A DNA stretch of 64,000 nt from Trinickia symbiotica (GTDB taxonomy: Bacteria; Pseudomonadota; Gammaproteobacteria; Burkholderiales; Burkholderiaceae), in contig NZ_PTIR01000003.1 in NCBI RefSeq assembly GCF_002934455.1, positions 279,132 to 343,131 of the forward strand. Reading direction: 5' to 3'. The notes beneath the pieces were generated by a model. The model ran no database searches. It was not told where the DNA came from and saw nothing but the letters and a program-made list of their open reading frames with translations. The position numbers and the translations under genes were made by a program. This document shows positions 16,950 through 27,829 of this stretch, one piece after another. Within the stretch, counting starts at the first letter, position 1. Every line of letters begins with the position of its first letter.

Positions 16950-18272
16950 ATGTTCCTTGCTCAAGAATTCATTCGGAAAAAGCGAGATGGTCTGACGGTG
17001 AGTCCGGAAGACGTCACCGCTTTCATCCAAGGGATCACCGACGGAAGCATTTCGGAAGGACAGATCGCGGCTTTCGCGATGACGGTGTTCTTCAATGAAC
17101 TTAATGTCAACGAGCGGGTAGCATTGACGTTGGCACAGCGCGATTCCGGTACCGTACTCGATTGGTCTTCGTTCGATCTCAACGGACCGATCGTCGACAA
17201 GCACTCGACCGGTGGCGTCGGCGACGTGGTCTCGCTGATGCTGGGACCGATGGTGGCTGCGTGCGGCGGCTACGTACCGATGATCTCTGGTCGCGGTCTT
17301 GGTCACACTGGAGGGACGCTCGACAAACTCCAATCGATTCCGGGATACAACATCACCCCCGATACCCAGACTTTCCAACGTATCGTGCGCGAAATTGGTG
17401 TCGCGATTATCGGCCAGACTCTTCAACTCGCGCCTGCGGACCAGCGCATCTATTCGGTACGTGACGTAACGGCGACCGTCGAATCGATTTCGCTGATCAC
17501 CGCATCGATCTTGTCGAAAAAGCTCTCGGCCGGCCTCACAGGTTTGGTCATGGACGTGAAAGTCGGTTCCGGTGCAGTAATGCCTACGTTCGAAAAGTCC
17601 GTAGAACTTGCAGCGAGCATCGTCGACGTAGGTAATGGCGCCGGAATGAAAACGACGGCGGTCCTGAGCGACATGAACCAGCCTCTCGCGCCGGTTGCCG
17701 GCAACGCGACCGAGGTGCGATGCGCTATTGACTATCTCACCGGGAAAACCCGCCCGAAGCGCCTGCACGACGTCACTATGACGCTTGCATCTCAGATGCT
17801 CCAGGTTAGCGGCCTCGCTCCTGACGAGCCGGCTGCGAGCGCAATGCTGAACCGCGCGCTTGACTCCGGTGCCGCTGCAGAGCGGTTCGAAAAAATGGTC
17901 AACGCTCTCGGTGGTCCCACAGACTTCATTAACGCCGTCGATCGGCATCTTCCGGATGCGCCGGTAAAAGTACCGGTTCCCGCACCGAGAACCGGTTGGG
18001 TTCAACGTGTCGACTGCCGGGCCGTTGGGATGGCTGTGGTCGCTTTGGGGGGCGGGCGCATGCGAGCGGAAGATGTGATCGATCCCACCGTTGGTGTTTC
18101 GGGAGTGGCAGAGTTGGGGCAAATGGTCGAGGCCGGATATCCGCTCGGTTACGTCCATGCGCGCGATGAGGCTGCCGCGGCACGTGCCGTTGCAGACTTG
18201 CAGCGCGCGTATACGCTCGGCGACGAACGTGAGCAGGAGCCGCCAACCATTCATCGAGTTATGTGCCAATAG
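16950..18272 (+). CDS. deoA: Thymidine phosphorylase
   Basis: The cytoplasmic enzyme phosphorolyses thymidine and deoxyuridine to the base and 2-deoxyribose-1-phosphate. The 440 residues contain the family signature [23 protein letters not shown] near residue 84, [15 protein letters not shown], the alpha domain [14 protein letters not shown] at the start, and [16 protein letters not shown] strong AAAGGAGG lies ten bases before the ATG. It is cotranscribed with deoC and deoB. Confidence 0.95.
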   Translation: MFLAQEFIRKKRDGLTVSPEDVTAFIQGITDGSISEGQIAAFAMTVFFNELNVNERVALTLAQRDSGTVLDWSSFDLNGPIVDKHSTGGVGDVVSLMLGPMVAACGGYVPMISGRGLGHTGGTLDKLQSIPGYNITPDTQTFQRIVREIGVAIIGQTLQLAPADQRIYSVRDVTATVESISLITASILSKKLSAGLTGLVMDVKVGSGAVMPTFEKSVELAASIVDVGNGAGMKTTAVLSDMNQPLAPVAGNATEVRCAIDYLTGKTRPKRLHDVTMTLASQMLQVSGLAPDEPAASAMLNRALDSGAAAERFEKMVNALGGPTDFINAVDRHLPDAPVKVPVPAPRTGWVQRVDCRAVGMAVVALGGGRMRAEDVIDPTVGVSGVAELGQMVEAGYPLGYVHARDEAAAARAVADLQRAYTLGDEREQEPPTIHRVMCQ

Positions 18273-18293
18273 ATGCTTGAGGAGTGAGCAGCC

Positions 18294-19523
18294 ATGCGAG
18301 CAATCGTTCTAGTTTTGGATTCACTAGGTATTGGCGCAACACCAGATGCCGATCGCTTCGGTGACATCGGTGCCAATACTCTCGGCCATATAGCAGCGCG
18401 TTGTGCCGGTGGTCATTGTGACGTCGCAGGCGGCCGGAAAGGTCCATTGCACATCCCTAACCTCGAGGAACTGGGTCTGGGGCTTGCGAGCCAACTGGCT
18501 TCCGGCCGTATCCCCGACGGTTTGCACGTCGCCCCCTCGTTATCCGGCGCCTATGGCGCTGCATGCGAACGCTCGACTGGCAAGGACACACCATCCGGGC
18601 ACTGGGAAATGGCAGGCGTCCCCGTGACGTTCGACTGGGGATATTTCAGTGCCCCGACGAACACCTTTCCGCATGAGTTGCTTGAGAAGATCGTGAGCCG
18701 CGCGAATCTTCCGGGCTACCTCGGCAACTGCCACGCATCGGGTACGGAAATCATCTTTGCACTCGGCGAGGAACACGTTAGAACGGGAAAGCCGATTTTC
18801 TATGCTTCTGCAGACTCTCTTTTTCAGATCGCTTGCCACGAAGACCGTTTCGGCCTGGAGCAGCTATATCGTCTATGTGAGATCGTCCGCGAGGAAGTCG
18901 ACGCGTACAACATTTGCCGGGTCATCGCACGACCTTTCAACGGCGAGACGGCAGAAACTTTCCGCCGAACCGGTAACCGAAGGGATCTGGCAGTGCCGCC
19001 CCCGGCACCCACGGTGCTTGAAAAGCTCCATTTCGCTGGCGGCCAGGTCATTGCTATCGGCAAGATCTCCGACATTTTCGCAGGCGTCGGGGTGACGCAG
19101 AAACTGTTCGCGCATGGGATCGACGAACTCTGGGAAGTCACGTTGAATGCCGTCCGCGACGCACCCGAATTCAGCATCGTGATGACAAACTTCGTCGACT
19201 TCGATCAAAGTTTTGGTCACCGCCGTGATGTCGCAGGCTATGCAACTGCCCTCGAGCAATTCGACCGGCGGTTGCCTGATCTTAGAGCGCTGCTGCGAGA
19301 TGACGATGTCCTGATACTCACCGCCGATCATGGCTGTGACCCGACCTGGCCCGGCAGCGATCACACGCGAGAACATGTTCCCGTGCTGGTCTCCGGCCCG
19401 AGAGTCCCTTGTCAAAACCTCGGCGTGCGGGAGTCCTTCGCTGATATCGGGCAGAGTCTCGCGGTGTGGTTCGGTCTGCCCGCCTTTCCCGACGGCCGCT
19501 CGTTTTTGACCGGTAGGGCGTGA
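18294..19523 (+). CDS. deoB: Phosphopentomutase
   Basis: Converts (deoxy)ribose-1-phosphate to the 5-phosphate, linking DeoA and Udp products to DeoC. The 409-residue protein belongs to the alkaline-phosphatase superfamily: [18 protein letters not shown] supplies the first metal aspartate, [11 protein letters not shown] the phosphorylated Thr region, and [25 protein letters not shown] the second metal site. Length fits E. coli DeoB (407). TGAGGAG precedes the ATG, 21 bases after deoA. Confidence 0.95.
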   Translation: MRAIVLVLDSLGIGATPDADRFGDIGANTLGHIAARCAGGHCDVAGGRKGPLHIPNLEELGLGLASQLASGRIPDGLHVAPSLSGAYGAACERSTGKDTPSGHWEMAGVPVTFDWGYFSAPTNTFPHELLEKIVSRANLPGYLGNCHASGTEIIFALGEEHVRTGKPIFYASADSLFQIACHEDRFGLEQLYRLCEIVREEVDAYNICRVIARPFNGETAETFRRTGNRRDLAVPPPAPTVLEKLHFAGGQVIAIGKISDIFAGVGVTQKLFAHGIDELWEVTLNAVRDAPEFSIVMTNFVDFDQSFGHRRDVAGYATALEQFDRRLPDLRALLRDDDVLILTADHGCDPTWPGSDHTREHVPVLVSGPRVPCQNLGVRESFADIGQSLAVWFGLPAFPDGRSFLTGRA

Positions 19524-19649
19524 GTGGGGACATCGGGGCCTAGGTACCCAACTTCTCCTCGCCCCTAACGTTGAGCGGCCGCACGCCGGCTCGTGTTCGC
19601 TCGCGCGTCAGTTCCTGCGAGGTACTCCAATCGTCAAACAGAGGCATAT

Positions 19650-20417
19650 ATGAACGAAACCGAATCTGTTATCGGTCGCAAGAAGCGACACGTCGAAATT
19701 GGTGCGACAGCACTACCGCGCTGCGTCTTACTACCAGGCGATCCAGCGCGAGTTCCAGTAATCGGCAGTACGTGGGATAGGTATGAGGACGTCTCCTTCG
19801 TTCGCGAATATCGACTCGGCGTTGGTGCCATCGGCGGCATATCCGTCGCCGCGTGTTCGACCGGCATCGGTGGCCCCTCCACGGAAATTGCGGTGCTAGA
19901 GCTTGCTGAGGCTGGTCCCGATACGTTCATCAGGGTCGGCACCTGCGCGGCCCTCCAAGAACATATCAGGCCGGGAGATCTAGTCATTCAGCACTCCGCA
20001 GTCAGACTTACCGGTACAGTCGACGCGTACGTCAACCGCGATTTTCCTTCGGTTGCCGATCTCCAGGTTACGAACGCGCTCATCGCAGCGTGCAATGAGC
20101 TTGGCATCAAATACCACGTGGGCATGACGGCTAGCGTTGATTCCTTTTATGGCGGGCAAGGCAATCCCCTGCCAGGTGGACATTCGATGACTGACCTCAC
20201 AGGCCCTGCAGAGTATCTGCGGTCCCGAAAGGTTGCGACGTTTGAAATGGAAGCGGCGACGCTCTTCGTACTCGGCTCGCTCTTCGGACTTCGAACCGGA
20301 AGCGTCTGCGTGGTCGGTTCTAACCGGGTTACCAATGAACGGCTCGAAGTCGACACCGCAGTCCTTCCTGCTTGCACTGTCGCGTCGATGGCCGCGGCAT
20401 CCCTCTCGCTCCGGTAG
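19650..20417 (+). CDS. udp: Uridine phosphorylase (NP-I family)
   Basis: Hexameric NP-I nucleoside phosphorylase type of 255 residues, splitting uridine (or a related nucleoside) into base and ribose-1-phosphate. LLPGDPARV holds the phosphate-binding motif. ACSTGIGGPSTEIAVLELAEAG, FIRVGTCAALQ and VATFEMEAATLFVLGSLFGLRTGSVCVV follow the Udp pattern, and the Asn-Arg of GSNRVTNE lies near the end. The ATG at 19650 with AGAGG just upstream is preferred over an in-frame extension to 19593. It is the last gene of the operon, before a perfect palindrome. DeoD-type purine specificity seems less likely. Confidence 0.88.
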   Translation: MNETESVIGRKKRHVEIGATALPRCVLLPGDPARVPVIGSTWDRYEDVSFVREYRLGVGAIGGISVAACSTGIGGPSTEIAVLELAEAGPDTFIRVGTCAALQEHIRPGDLVIQHSAVRLTGTVDAYVNRDFPSVADLQVTNALIAACNELGIKYHVGMTASVDSFYGGQGNPLPGGHSMTDLTGPAEYLRSRKVATFEMEAATLFVLGSLFGLRTGSVCVVGSNRVTNERLEVDTAVLPACTVASMAAASLSLR

Positions 20418-20501
20418 TTACTCGCTGCGAATCATTGATACGGCTCTCTACAATACGCCGTAGGCCGGCCAGGCTACCTCGCAATTAAGGAAAGTATGAG
20501 A

Positions 20502-20529
20502 AGTGCCGGGCACACGTGTGCCCGGCACT
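20502..20529. terminator. Perfect 28-base palindrome, bidirectional terminator between convergent genes
   Basis: AGTGCCGGGCACAC is followed directly by its exact complement, giving a 14-base-pair GC-rich stem. It lies 85 bases after udp and about 100 bases after the convergent chemoreceptor stop. Short T and A tracts flank it. A shared terminator is the natural reading. Confidence 0.7.
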
Positions 20530-20626
20530 CCTTCAATCGCGAACACTGCAGTCGGCCCAATTCGTTTTCGCTGGCGAATGAGGTCATGCCGCCGACGAAG
20601 CCGTAAGCATCCGCACAAAACGTTGC

Positions 20627-22489
20627 CTAAACGCGATCGTCGACTTTGAACGCCGAAACCAGTCTCGTCAGTTCCGCCGCCTGTTGTTTCAAACTATCCG
20701 CAGCCGCCGCGCTTTCTTCCACCAAAGCCGCATTTTGCTGGGTCGTCTGATCCAGCGACTGCACGGCACACTGGATTTGATCGATGCCTGCGCTCTGCTC
20801 TAAACTCGCCTCGGCAATCTCGCGCATCATCGCACTCACGCCTTGCACCTGCGCAACAACGTCACCCATCACCTTGCCGGCCTGGCTGACGAGCAGCGAC
20901 CCGGCGCTCACTGTTCCCGCGCTGTGCTCGATTAGTGCCTTGATCTCCTTGGCCGCCTGTGCACTTCGCTGCGCCAGATTTCGCACCTCCGTCGCAACGA
21001 CAGCGAACCCCCGCCCCTGCTCCCCGGCCCTGGCCGCTTCCACCGCCGCATTCAATGCGAGAATGTTTGTCTGAAACGAAATACTGTCCATCATGGCGAT
21101 GATCTCAGAGATCCGCTGCGACGCCGCGCTGATCTGCTCCATCGTGCTAACGACATCACCGACAATCTGTCCACCACGCGCCGCTGCATCCGACGCGCCG
21201 CCGATCGACTCGGCGGCGGTCGTGGCCCTCTCGGTGTTGTTTCGCACGACCGCCGTGATCTGCTCCATCGACGACGCGGTCCGCTCGAGATTGCTTGACT
21301 GCTCTTCCGTCCGTTGGCTGAGATCCGCATTGCCCGACGCGATCTGCGTCGCCCCTGTCGCGATCGCCGCAGAAGCCGCGCGAATCCGGTGCACGAGCCT
21401 GGACAACGACGATACGAATCGGTTGAATGCTTCGGACAACTGCCCGATCTCGTCCTGGCTATCAACCGTCATGCGGCGCGTCAAGTCGCCCTGCCCGCTG
21501 GCGATCTCCGACAGCAGCATCGCCGCGCGCCGGATCGGCGAACTAACCGCACGCCCGACCAGCCAGATCACGATCAGCGAGACACTCAGTCCCGCCACCG
21601 CCGCTACCAGCGTCGCACTCAGGATCGCCCGCGTCACCGGCCCGAGCAATTCAGCCTGCGGCACCTCAACCACCACATACGAATCCAGCTCAGGAACGAA
21701 CGACGTCGCGATGAAGCGGGATCCGCGGTCGCCCACATAGCACAGGTACGCATAGGGCTTGCCTGCCAGAAGCACCGACGACACATCGTGGGGCAGCCCT
21801 CGCTCATCCTTCAGGAAATGCTTGCCGTCCATTAGCGAAGTTTCACGGTGCATGATAATCGTCCCGTCTGAACGCACGAGATACGCCAATCCGGTTTCGC
21901 CGATTCCATAGCCCTTGATCGCCTTCGCCAGCTCCTCCGCGGAAAAGGCAATACTGGCGGCGCCGATGGGCGTGCCGTTAAGCTCGACGCGACTGTTGAT
22001 GAACATGAGGTCGACAGTCCCCTCGTGATCCATGTTCACTTCGAATGGCTTGCGGGACGATAGGAAGCGCGGCAGCCACTGATCTTTATCGGTAAGCTTC
22101 TGCTGCAGGCCGGCCTCGTTGTAGTAGTTGCCGCTCTTCACCGACGCCCAGCCCACGGATGTCGCCTTCTGCTCGTCCTTCACATTCCGCGCCAGCTGGA
22201 TCCAGTTGCGTGCGCTGGCGTCGGGTTCTCCGTCGGCTTCCCATTGAAGCAGGAACGCATCGCGCGCCAAAGTACGCACTGCAGCGATCGGCCCGGCCAT
22301 CTGACGCTGTACGTCAGCGCGAATGCCATTGACGGCACTGGGCAATTCCTCCTGGATTACGCGATCGCGTACCGCACCGCTGATCAAACAGACGCTCAGG
22401 CCGCTCGAAATAGCGACGAATACGAGCAGACAACTCGCCATGCTGACAACCAGCTTGTTCTGAATAGAAAGTTTGCGCCAGAATTGCAT
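20627..22489 (-). CDS. Methyl-accepting chemotaxis protein (Cache sensor)
   Basis: A 620-residue inner-membrane chemoreceptor. The first transmembrane helix is at about 13-36. A periplasmic sensor region of about 250 residues carries the Cache-like [27 protein letters not shown]. The second helix ([19 protein letters not shown]) is near 290-310, then HAMP ([25 protein letters not shown]). The C-terminal signalling coil has the hairpin tip [49 protein letters not shown]. No C-terminal NWETF-type pentapeptide is present. The ligand is unknown; neighbouring amino-acid and nucleoside catabolism suggests a nutrient sensor. Confidence 0.93.
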   Translation of the reverse strand: MQFWRKLSIQNKLVVSMASCLLVFVAISSGLSVCLISGAVRDRVIQEELPSAVNGIRADVQRQMAGPIAAVRTLARDAFLLQWEADGEPDASARNWIQLARNVKDEQKATSVGWASVKSGNYYNEAGLQQKLTDKDQWLPRFLSSRKPFEVNMDHEGTVDLMFINSRVELNGTPIGAASIAFSAEELAKAIKGYGIGETGLAYLVRSDGTIIMHRETSLMDGKHFLKDERGLPHDVSSVLLAGKPYAYLCYVGDRGSRFIATSFVPELDSYVVVEVPQAELLGPVTRAILSATLVAAVAGLSVSLIVIWLVGRAVSSPIRRAAMLLSEIASGQGDLTRRMTVDSQDEIGQLSEAFNRFVSSLSRLVHRIRAASAAIATGATQIASGNADLSQRTEEQSSNLERTASSMEQITAVVRNNTERATTAAESIGGASDAAARGGQIVGDVVSTMEQISAASQRISEIIAMMDSISFQTNILALNAAVEAARAGEQGRGFAVVATEVRNLAQRSAQAAKEIKALIEHSAGTVSAGSLLVSQAGKVMGDVVAQVQGVSAMMREIAEASLEQSAGIDQIQCAVQSLDQTTQQNAALVEESAAAADSLKQQAAELTRLVSAFKVDDRV

Positions 22490-22613
22490 GCTTAGAGTTG
22501 CTCTTGATAACAGTTGGGTATGAGCCTGCCTGATTGATCGGCATGCCGTCGCAAAACCGCATCACTGAATGGGAATTCGGGATCTGGTCGCTCCGCGCAG
22601 CCGGTTCGCCACT

Positions 22614-24035
22614 TCAATCGAGCGTCTTGCCCATGTCCTCGACAACCTTCTTGGCATCCCCAAAGACCATCATCGTCTTTTCCATGTAGAAGAGCTCGTT
22701 GTCGAGGCCGGCATAACCCGACGCGAGCGAGCGCTTGTTGACGATCACAGTTTTTGCCTTAAACGCCTCCAGGATCGGCATCCCGAAGATCGGGCTTCCT
22801 TTGGTATATGCCGCGGGGTTCACGACATCATTCGCGCCAAGAACGATCGCGACATCTGCTTGGGCGAACTCGCTGTTGATGTCTTCCATCTCGAAGACCT
22901 GATCGTATGGCACTTCTGCTTCTGCAAGCAGCACGTTCATATGCCCAGGCATCCGCCCTGCAACTGGATGAATGGCGTACTTGACCTGAACGCCCATTGA
23001 GACAAGCTTTTGCGCTAGTTCCTTGACGGCATGCTGCGCCCGCGCAACCGCCAGGCCATAGCCCGGAACGATGATCACCGATTCAGCGTTGCTCAGCACG
23101 AATGCCGCATCGTCTGCGCTCCCGGTCTTGACGTTGCGTTGAGCTTTCGCGCCAGCAATATCGCTACCACCGCCACCGCCTAGACCACCAAGAATCACAC
23201 TAACAAACGAACGATTCATGGCCTTACACATAATGTAGGAGAGGATCGCACCGGAGCTCCCCACAAGCGAGCCAGCAATGATGAGCATGCTATTGTTGAG
23301 CGAGAAGCCAATGCCGGCGGCCGCCCAGCCCGAATAGCTGTTCAACATTGACACAACAACGGGCATATCTGCGCCGCCGATGGGGATGATCAACATTACG
23401 CCCAGCAGCAAGCCAAGACCGATTACAAGAATCATATCCGCCCAACTTTGCGTGTCCCAAAAACCGACGACAAAAGCTATCGAGAGAAGGCCAAGAAGCA
23501 GATTGAGCATATGCTGCCCTTTAAATTGCATGGGCGCACCTTGAAAAAGCCGAAATCTAAATTTTCCGGAGAGTTTTCCAAATGCGATGATCGAACCGGT
23601 GAACGTGGCAGCACCGATGAATGCCCCGATCGCCAACTCCACTCGGTTTCCGCCAGGAATCGGTGCCCCGTGTGCAGTGATCTGAAACGCCCAAGGCTCT
23701 TCGGTCGCGGCCACAGCAATGAATACCGCTACAAGTCCGATCATGCTGTGCATGAATGCAACGAGTTCCGGCATTTTCGTCATCTCGACACGATATGCAA
23801 TAACGGAGCCGATCCCGCCCCCGACAAGCATGCCGATCATTACCCACCCTAGTCCCAGTGCTGAGCCAGCGATCGACGTTATCAGGGCAGCCGTCGTGAC
23901 GACTGCGATCGCCATGCCTGCCATGCCGAAGAGATTCCCGCGTATCGAAGTCGTGGGATGCGACAGACCTTTGAGGGCATGGATGAGGCAAACGCTGGCC
24001 AAAAGGTAGAGCAATGTGACAAGGTTCATTGACAT
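22614..24035 (-). CDS. pntB: NAD(P) transhydrogenase subunit beta
   Basis: The beta subunit of the proton-translocating transhydrogenase has 473 residues. The first 260 form about nine membrane helices, and a soluble NADP(H)-binding domain follows. The motifs IIVPGYGLAVARAQHAVKEL, HPVAGRMPGHMNVLLAEA and VIGANDVVNP-like VLGANDVVNPAA are present, as is the C-terminal KRSLASGYAGLDNELFY. It makes NADPH from NADH using the proton gradient. Three bases separate it from pntAb upstream. Confidence 0.95.
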   Translation of the reverse strand: MSMNLVTLLYLLASVCLIHALKGLSHPTTSIRGNLFGMAGMAIAVVTTAALITSIAGSALGLGWVMIGMLVGGGIGSVIAYRVEMTKMPELVAFMHSMIGLVAVFIAVAATEEPWAFQITAHGAPIPGGNRVELAIGAFIGAATFTGSIIAFGKLSGKFRFRLFQGAPMQFKGQHMLNLLLGLLSIAFVVGFWDTQSWADMILVIGLGLLLGVMLIIPIGGADMPVVVSMLNSYSGWAAAGIGFSLNNSMLIIAGSLVGSSGAILSYIMCKAMNRSFVSVILGGLGGGGGSDIAGAKAQRNVKTGSADDAAFVLSNAESVIIVPGYGLAVARAQHAVKELAQKLVSMGVQVKYAIHPVAGRMPGHMNVLLAEAEVPYDQVFEMEDINSEFAQADVAIVLGANDVVNPAAYTKGSPIFGMPILEAFKAKTVIVNKRSLASGYAGLDNELFYMEKTMMVFGDAKKVVEDMGKTLD

Positions 24036-24038
24036 CTC

Positions 24039-24359
24039 TTAGTTCTCCTCTTCTCTCGTTCCCGTCTTTCGCTCTTTCTTCCTAAACATCTCGAGCATGC
24101 GCCGAGTTACGAGGAATCCACCGAACATGTTCACCGATGCCAGAGCCACTGCCAGCACGCCCATCGTTTTGCCAAGCGGAGTGACGGTCAGGGCTGCCGC
24201 GAACATTGCGCCCACGATGACGATTGCTGATACAGCGTTTGTTACCGCCATCAGCGGCGTGTGGAGTGCCGGGGTGACATTCCACACGACGTGGTAGCCG
24301 ACGTAGATTGCCAGCACCAGGATAATGATGTTGATGATTAGATGCGATACCAGTTCCAC
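24039..24359 (-). CDS. pntAb: NAD(P) transhydrogenase membrane subunit alpha-2
   Basis: A short membrane subunit of 106 residues with three hydrophobic helices ([62 protein letters not shown]). In bacteria with a split alpha subunit it bridges PntAa and PntB. The GTG at 24359 is chosen: GGAGGAGAT lies six bases upstream and the family begins at this point; the frame extends upstream into pntAa only as a shadow. It starts one base after the pntAa stop. Confidence 0.9.
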   Translation of the reverse strand: MELVSHLIINIIILVLAIYVGYHVVWNVTPALHTPLMAVTNAVSAIVIVGAMFAAALTVTPLGKTMGVLAVALASVNMFGGFLVTRRMLEMFRKKERKTGTREEEN

Positions 24360-24360
24360 T

Positions 24361-25494
24361 TCAAATCTCCTCCGTTTCACGCTCTGGAGCGATCACGCAA
24401 GCCGCAACAATTTCGTCATCGTCGGGGATACTGATTGCATCGGCACCCTTCGGCAAAACCAGCTTGACGAAGTCCAGAACGTTCCTTGCGTACAGGGCCG
24501 ATGCATCGGCAGCAACCAGCGCAGGAAGGTTTGTTTCGCCGACAAGTGTTACGCCATGCTTCACCACGGTGCGGTCCGCTTCGGTGAGCGGGCAGTTGCC
24601 ACCGGTGCCATCTGGTCCCTTTCCAGCAGCGAGGTCGACGATCACCGAACCTGGCTTCATGGAACGAACCATTTCCTCCGTGATGAGCGTGGGCGCCGCG
24701 CGTCCCGGAATTAGCGCAGTAGTAATCACGATATCTGCCTGAGCGACGCGTTTGGCAACAGCCGCCTTTTGACGATCGAGCCAGCTCTGCGGCATCGGAC
24801 GCGCATAGCCGCCGACGCCCTCCGCAATTTCCCGCTCTTCATCCGTTTCATAGGGAACATCGATGAACTTCGCGCCCAGCGATTCCGCTTGCTCCTTCAC
24901 CGAAGGCCGAACGTCGGAAGCCTCGATCGACGCGCCAAGTCGCTTCGCCGTTGCAATCGCCTGCAGGCCAGCAACACCAACACCGAGAATGACCACACGC
25001 GCCGCCTTCACCGTTCCGGCGGCAGTCATCAGCATCGGAAAGAACCGCTGGTATCTGTCGGCAGCGATCATGACTGCCTTGTAGCCTGCAATGTTCGCCT
25101 GGCTCGAGAGAACGTCCATGCTCTGGGCGCGCGTCGTCCGTGGCACAGCCTCCAGCGCGAATGCGGTAATACCGGCAGCCGCAAGCTTCCCGACTCCCGC
25201 GGAGTCAAAGGGATTGAGCATGCCTACGAGCGCAGAGCCCGGCCTCATCATTTCCAGTTCCCGAGCTGAAGGGGCGCGCACTTTCAAAATCAGGCCGCAG
25301 CCGAAGACACCAGCAACGTCAGTGATCTGCGCTCCCGCGGCCTCGTAGGCCGCATCATCTGCAGCGGCAGCCAATCCTGCCCCGCTCTGCACAAGAACAG
25401 AGTGTCCAAGCGCAACGAGTTTCTTCGCAGTTTCCGGTGTGACGGCAACGCGCGACTCGCCCGCTACCGTCTCGGCGGGTACGCCAATTTGCAT
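24361..25494 (-). CDS. pntAa: NAD(P) transhydrogenase subunit alpha-1
   Basis: The soluble NAD(H)-binding domain I has 377 residues, starting [21 protein letters not shown]. It has [19 protein letters not shown], the [23 protein letters not shown] signature, and the Rossmann loop [18 protein letters not shown]. The absence of a membrane part agrees with a separate pntAb. GGAGGAG precedes the ATG. It leads the pntAa-pntAb-pntB operon. The 190 bases upstream hold its promoter and a weak AT-rich hairpin (25562-25582). Confidence 0.95.
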   Translation of the reverse strand: MQIGVPAETVAGESRVAVTPETAKKLVALGHSVLVQSGAGLAAAADDAAYEAAGAQITDVAGVFGCGLILKVRAPSARELEMMRPGSALVGMLNPFDSAGVGKLAAAGITAFALEAVPRTTRAQSMDVLSSQANIAGYKAVMIAADRYQRFFPMLMTAAGTVKAARVVILGVGVAGLQAIATAKRLGASIEASDVRPSVKEQAESLGAKFIDVPYETDEEREIAEGVGGYARPMPQSWLDRQKAAVAKRVAQADIVITTALIPGRAAPTLITEEMVRSMKPGSVIVDLAAGKGPDGTGGNCPLTEADRTVVKHGVTLVGETNLPALVAADASALYARNVLDFVKLVLPKGADAISIPDDDEIVAACVIAPERETEEI

Positions 25495-25688
25495 GAGCTC
25501 CTCCTAAGAAAATCGTCCGGATCGTCATCAGTTTCCAGACCGTATGAAGGGATCAACTCTTCAAGAACAATTCATTTTCTTGTTTTGTGGTTGCAACGCG
25601 GGTTCGAGATGACGACACCCTCCCCGTCTCTGCGCTCGGGCAACACCCAAAAGCGCCGACGATGTATGACATTCGGCAGCACACGATG

Positions 25689-26939
25689 TCAGCTCTCGAG
25701 CTGTGCCAGTTCACTCAGCACTTCTGCCAACACCCGTGCCCCAGCGAACGCATCGTCGGGAGTAATCGATTCTGCCTCGTTGTGCGTAATGCCAAGATGG
25801 CACGGTATAAAGACCATCCCTGATGGACAGACACCGTGGAGGTATCTCGCGTCATGCCCCGCTGCGGAGTAGAGCTCGAATTTGCTGATTCCGAGGCGGG
25901 CCGCAGCTGAGTCGATGCGCTGCCGCATGTGATCGGGAAAGTCGAGCGACATGGCCGTCGACAGCTCCTTCACGTCGACGCGGCAGGGAGCCGCGTTCTG
26001 CTGGCAGATACCGTCAATGGCGTCCCCCAGTTTCCTGAGCACGTCCGAGTCAGGGTGACGGAGATCGATAGAGAATGTCACGCCACTCGGAACCACCGAG
26101 GGTGCGTTCGGCGTTACAGTAAACTGCCCGATGGTGAACTTCACGACGTCTTCCTCGTCGTGAATATGCTCGATCAGTGCACCGACCATAGCCGTAGCCG
26201 CGAGCAGCGCATCTTTTCTTTCGCTTCGCAAGGAGGTGCCAGCATGGGCCGCTTCGCCTTCTACGACGACGCGAAACGTACGCTTGCCCTGGATGCCGCT
26301 GACCACGCCAATAGTCTTTCCGAGACGTTCCAGCACAGGCCCCTGCTCGATATGCGCCTCCACATAGGCGAACGGCACGCCGCCCAGTGCGCGCAGGGGT
26401 ACGTCAGCGAGCGCGGTGGCGGCCTTATCGAGCGCCTCCGCGACTGAGACGCCCGTGGCGTCCTTCACCGCCTTTATCTCGGCCAGGGTACGGGCGCCAG
26501 CGAACACCGCCGAGCCCATCATGCCAGGCGCAAAACGGGAGCCTTCCTCGTTCATCCACGCGACAACGTCGATAGAGCGCCTCAGGGGAACACGCGACGC
26601 CGCAATCGATTCGCATGCTTCGAGTGCTGCCAGGACGCCATACACACCATCATACTTTCCGCCGGTCGGCTGGCTGTCCAGGTGAGAGCCCGAGACGACC
26701 GGAGCAGCAGATGAGTCAGTGCCGCAGAGCCGCAAAAACACGTTACCAACCTCGTCTCGCGACTCGAGCATTCCGAATGATCTTCCCCATTCGATCAAAC
26801 GTCGACACGCGGCAAAGTCTTCGTCGGACAACGCTAGACGATTGACACCGCCGGTGACTGTGGCGCCTATACGCGCAAGCGCTTGATGGCGCTCCCACAG
26901 TCGCTCCTTCGAAACGTTGTCGGAAAATGGGTTGCTCAT
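25689..26939 (-). CDS. Zn-dependent N-carbamoyl amino-acid / allantoate-type amidohydrolase
   Basis: M20-family hydrolase of 416 residues of the HyuC/AmaB/AllC/beta-ureidopropionase group. Metal ligands are His86 (GSHLDSQ), Asp97 (GGKYDGVYG), Glu131-Glu132 (WMNEEGSRF) and later His residues in AHIEQGPVLE and AAGHDARYLHG. The RFAPGMMGS motif is typical of this group and not of dipeptidases. It cleaves an N-carbamoyl group, giving amino acid, CO2 and ammonia. The ATG at 26939 overlaps the stop of the upstream hydrolase gene as ATGA, so translation is coupled. Substrate candidates are N-carbamoyl-beta-alanine-like or alpha-amino-acid derivatives. Confidence 0.85.
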   Translation of the reverse strand: MSNPFSDNVSKERLWERHQALARIGATVTGGVNRLALSDEDFAACRRLIEWGRSFGMLESRDEVGNVFLRLCGTDSSAAPVVSGSHLDSQPTGGKYDGVYGVLAALEACESIAASRVPLRRSIDVVAWMNEEGSRFAPGMMGSAVFAGARTLAEIKAVKDATGVSVAEALDKAATALADVPLRALGGVPFAYVEAHIEQGPVLERLGKTIGVVSGIQGKRTFRVVVEGEAAHAGTSLRSERKDALLAATAMVGALIEHIHDEEDVVKFTIGQFTVTPNAPSVVPSGVTFSIDLRHPDSDVLRKLGDAIDGICQQNAAPCRVDVKELSTAMSLDFPDHMRQRIDSAAARLGISKFELYSAAGHDARYLHGVCPSGMVFIPCHLGITHNEAESITPDDAFAGARVLAEVLSELAQLES

Positions 26940-27817
26940 GATGTCTTCATGATCTGAGTTGGCACGGCTCGCGGATCCCGCGGCAGCCACCGCCCTTGCC
27001 CAACCGTCGCGTGGAATTCTGCGACCAGTTGATTGAAGAGGGCCGGCTCTTCCAGGTTCAACGTATGCCCAGCCTTCGGCAGGACGGCGAGGCCCGAGGC
27101 AGGAATCGTCCGTTTCAGAAAGATTCCCGGCTGCAGGCAGTGGTCATCCTCATCGCCCACAATCACCAAGGTCGGAACCTGCATGTCCTTCAGCCGGTCT
27201 TCGAGGTCATAGAGCGACGGTCGACGCGCCTGCACCCCACGCATCGTCATCGCTGCGCCGAGAGCGGAGTGCTCGCCAAGGTGGGCTTGAAACTCCGCCC
27301 AGCCACGCGGATCCTTCACCAGAAAAGCGATGCGTGACGCCGCCAGACCGTACGTTTTCGAGTACTGCCCAGAGCCCTGTGCCAAAAACTGCTTCGCCAC
27401 CTCGTTTGAGACGCCTCGAAAGTACTCCTCGTGCTGCTTTTCCGCGCCATAACCGGCTCCGGCGACAACGAGCGACAGCGCGCGGGAAGGACGCAGCAGA
27501 CCGAAGTGCAGTGTGGCGAAGCCGCCCATCGACAAACCGACGATATGCGCTTTCTGTACACCGAGTTCATCGAGCACGCACCCGATGTCGAGTGCTGCGC
27601 GCTCCTGGCTGTATGCATCGAGCGATTCGGGCACATCGGACGGAGGATAGCCTCTTGCGTTGAACGCGATGCACCGATTGCGTCGTGAGAAGTAGCGCAT
27701 CTGCGGCTCCCAGCCGCGCATATCCCCACCGAATTCATGCACGAAGACGATGGGATCGCCTTCGCCTGCTTCCTCGTAGTAGAGGTTGATCCCGTCGGAT
27801 GTCTTGATGTACGGCAT
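26936..27817 (-). CDS. Alpha/beta-fold hydrolase
   Basis: A 293-residue hydrolase. The nucleophile is Ser96 in VGLSMGGF. The oxyanion-hole segment is VFVHEFGGDMRGW near residue 25, the acid Asp is in VIVGDEDDHCL and the catalytic His in KAGHTLNLEEP. It belongs to the 3-oxoadipate enol-lactonase/esterase-like branch. It is coupled by ATGA overlap to the carbamoylase gene and sits 12 bases behind the aminotransferase gene; GGGGAAG precedes its ATG. It may cleave a lactone, ester or C-C bond in the same pathway; the substrate is unknown. Confidence 0.85.
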   Translation of the reverse strand: MPYIKTSDGINLYYEEAGEGDPIVFVHEFGGDMRGWEPQMRYFSRRNRCIAFNARGYPPSDVPESLDAYSQERAALDIGCVLDELGVQKAHIVGLSMGGFATLHFGLLRPSRALSLVVAGAGYGAEKQHEEYFRGVSNEVAKQFLAQGSGQYSKTYGLAASRIAFLVKDPRGWAEFQAHLGEHSALGAAMTMRGVQARRPSLYDLEDRLKDMQVPTLVIVGDEDDHCLQPGIFLKRTIPASGLAVLPKAGHTLNLEEPALFNQLVAEFHATVGQGRWLPRDPRAVPTQIMKTS

Positions 27818-27829
27818 CGCTTCCCCCGA

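Noticed and set aside
16863..18269. 468-codon minus-strand open frame
   Set aside because: Exact antisense of deoA; His/Arg-rich shadow of a high-GC gene.
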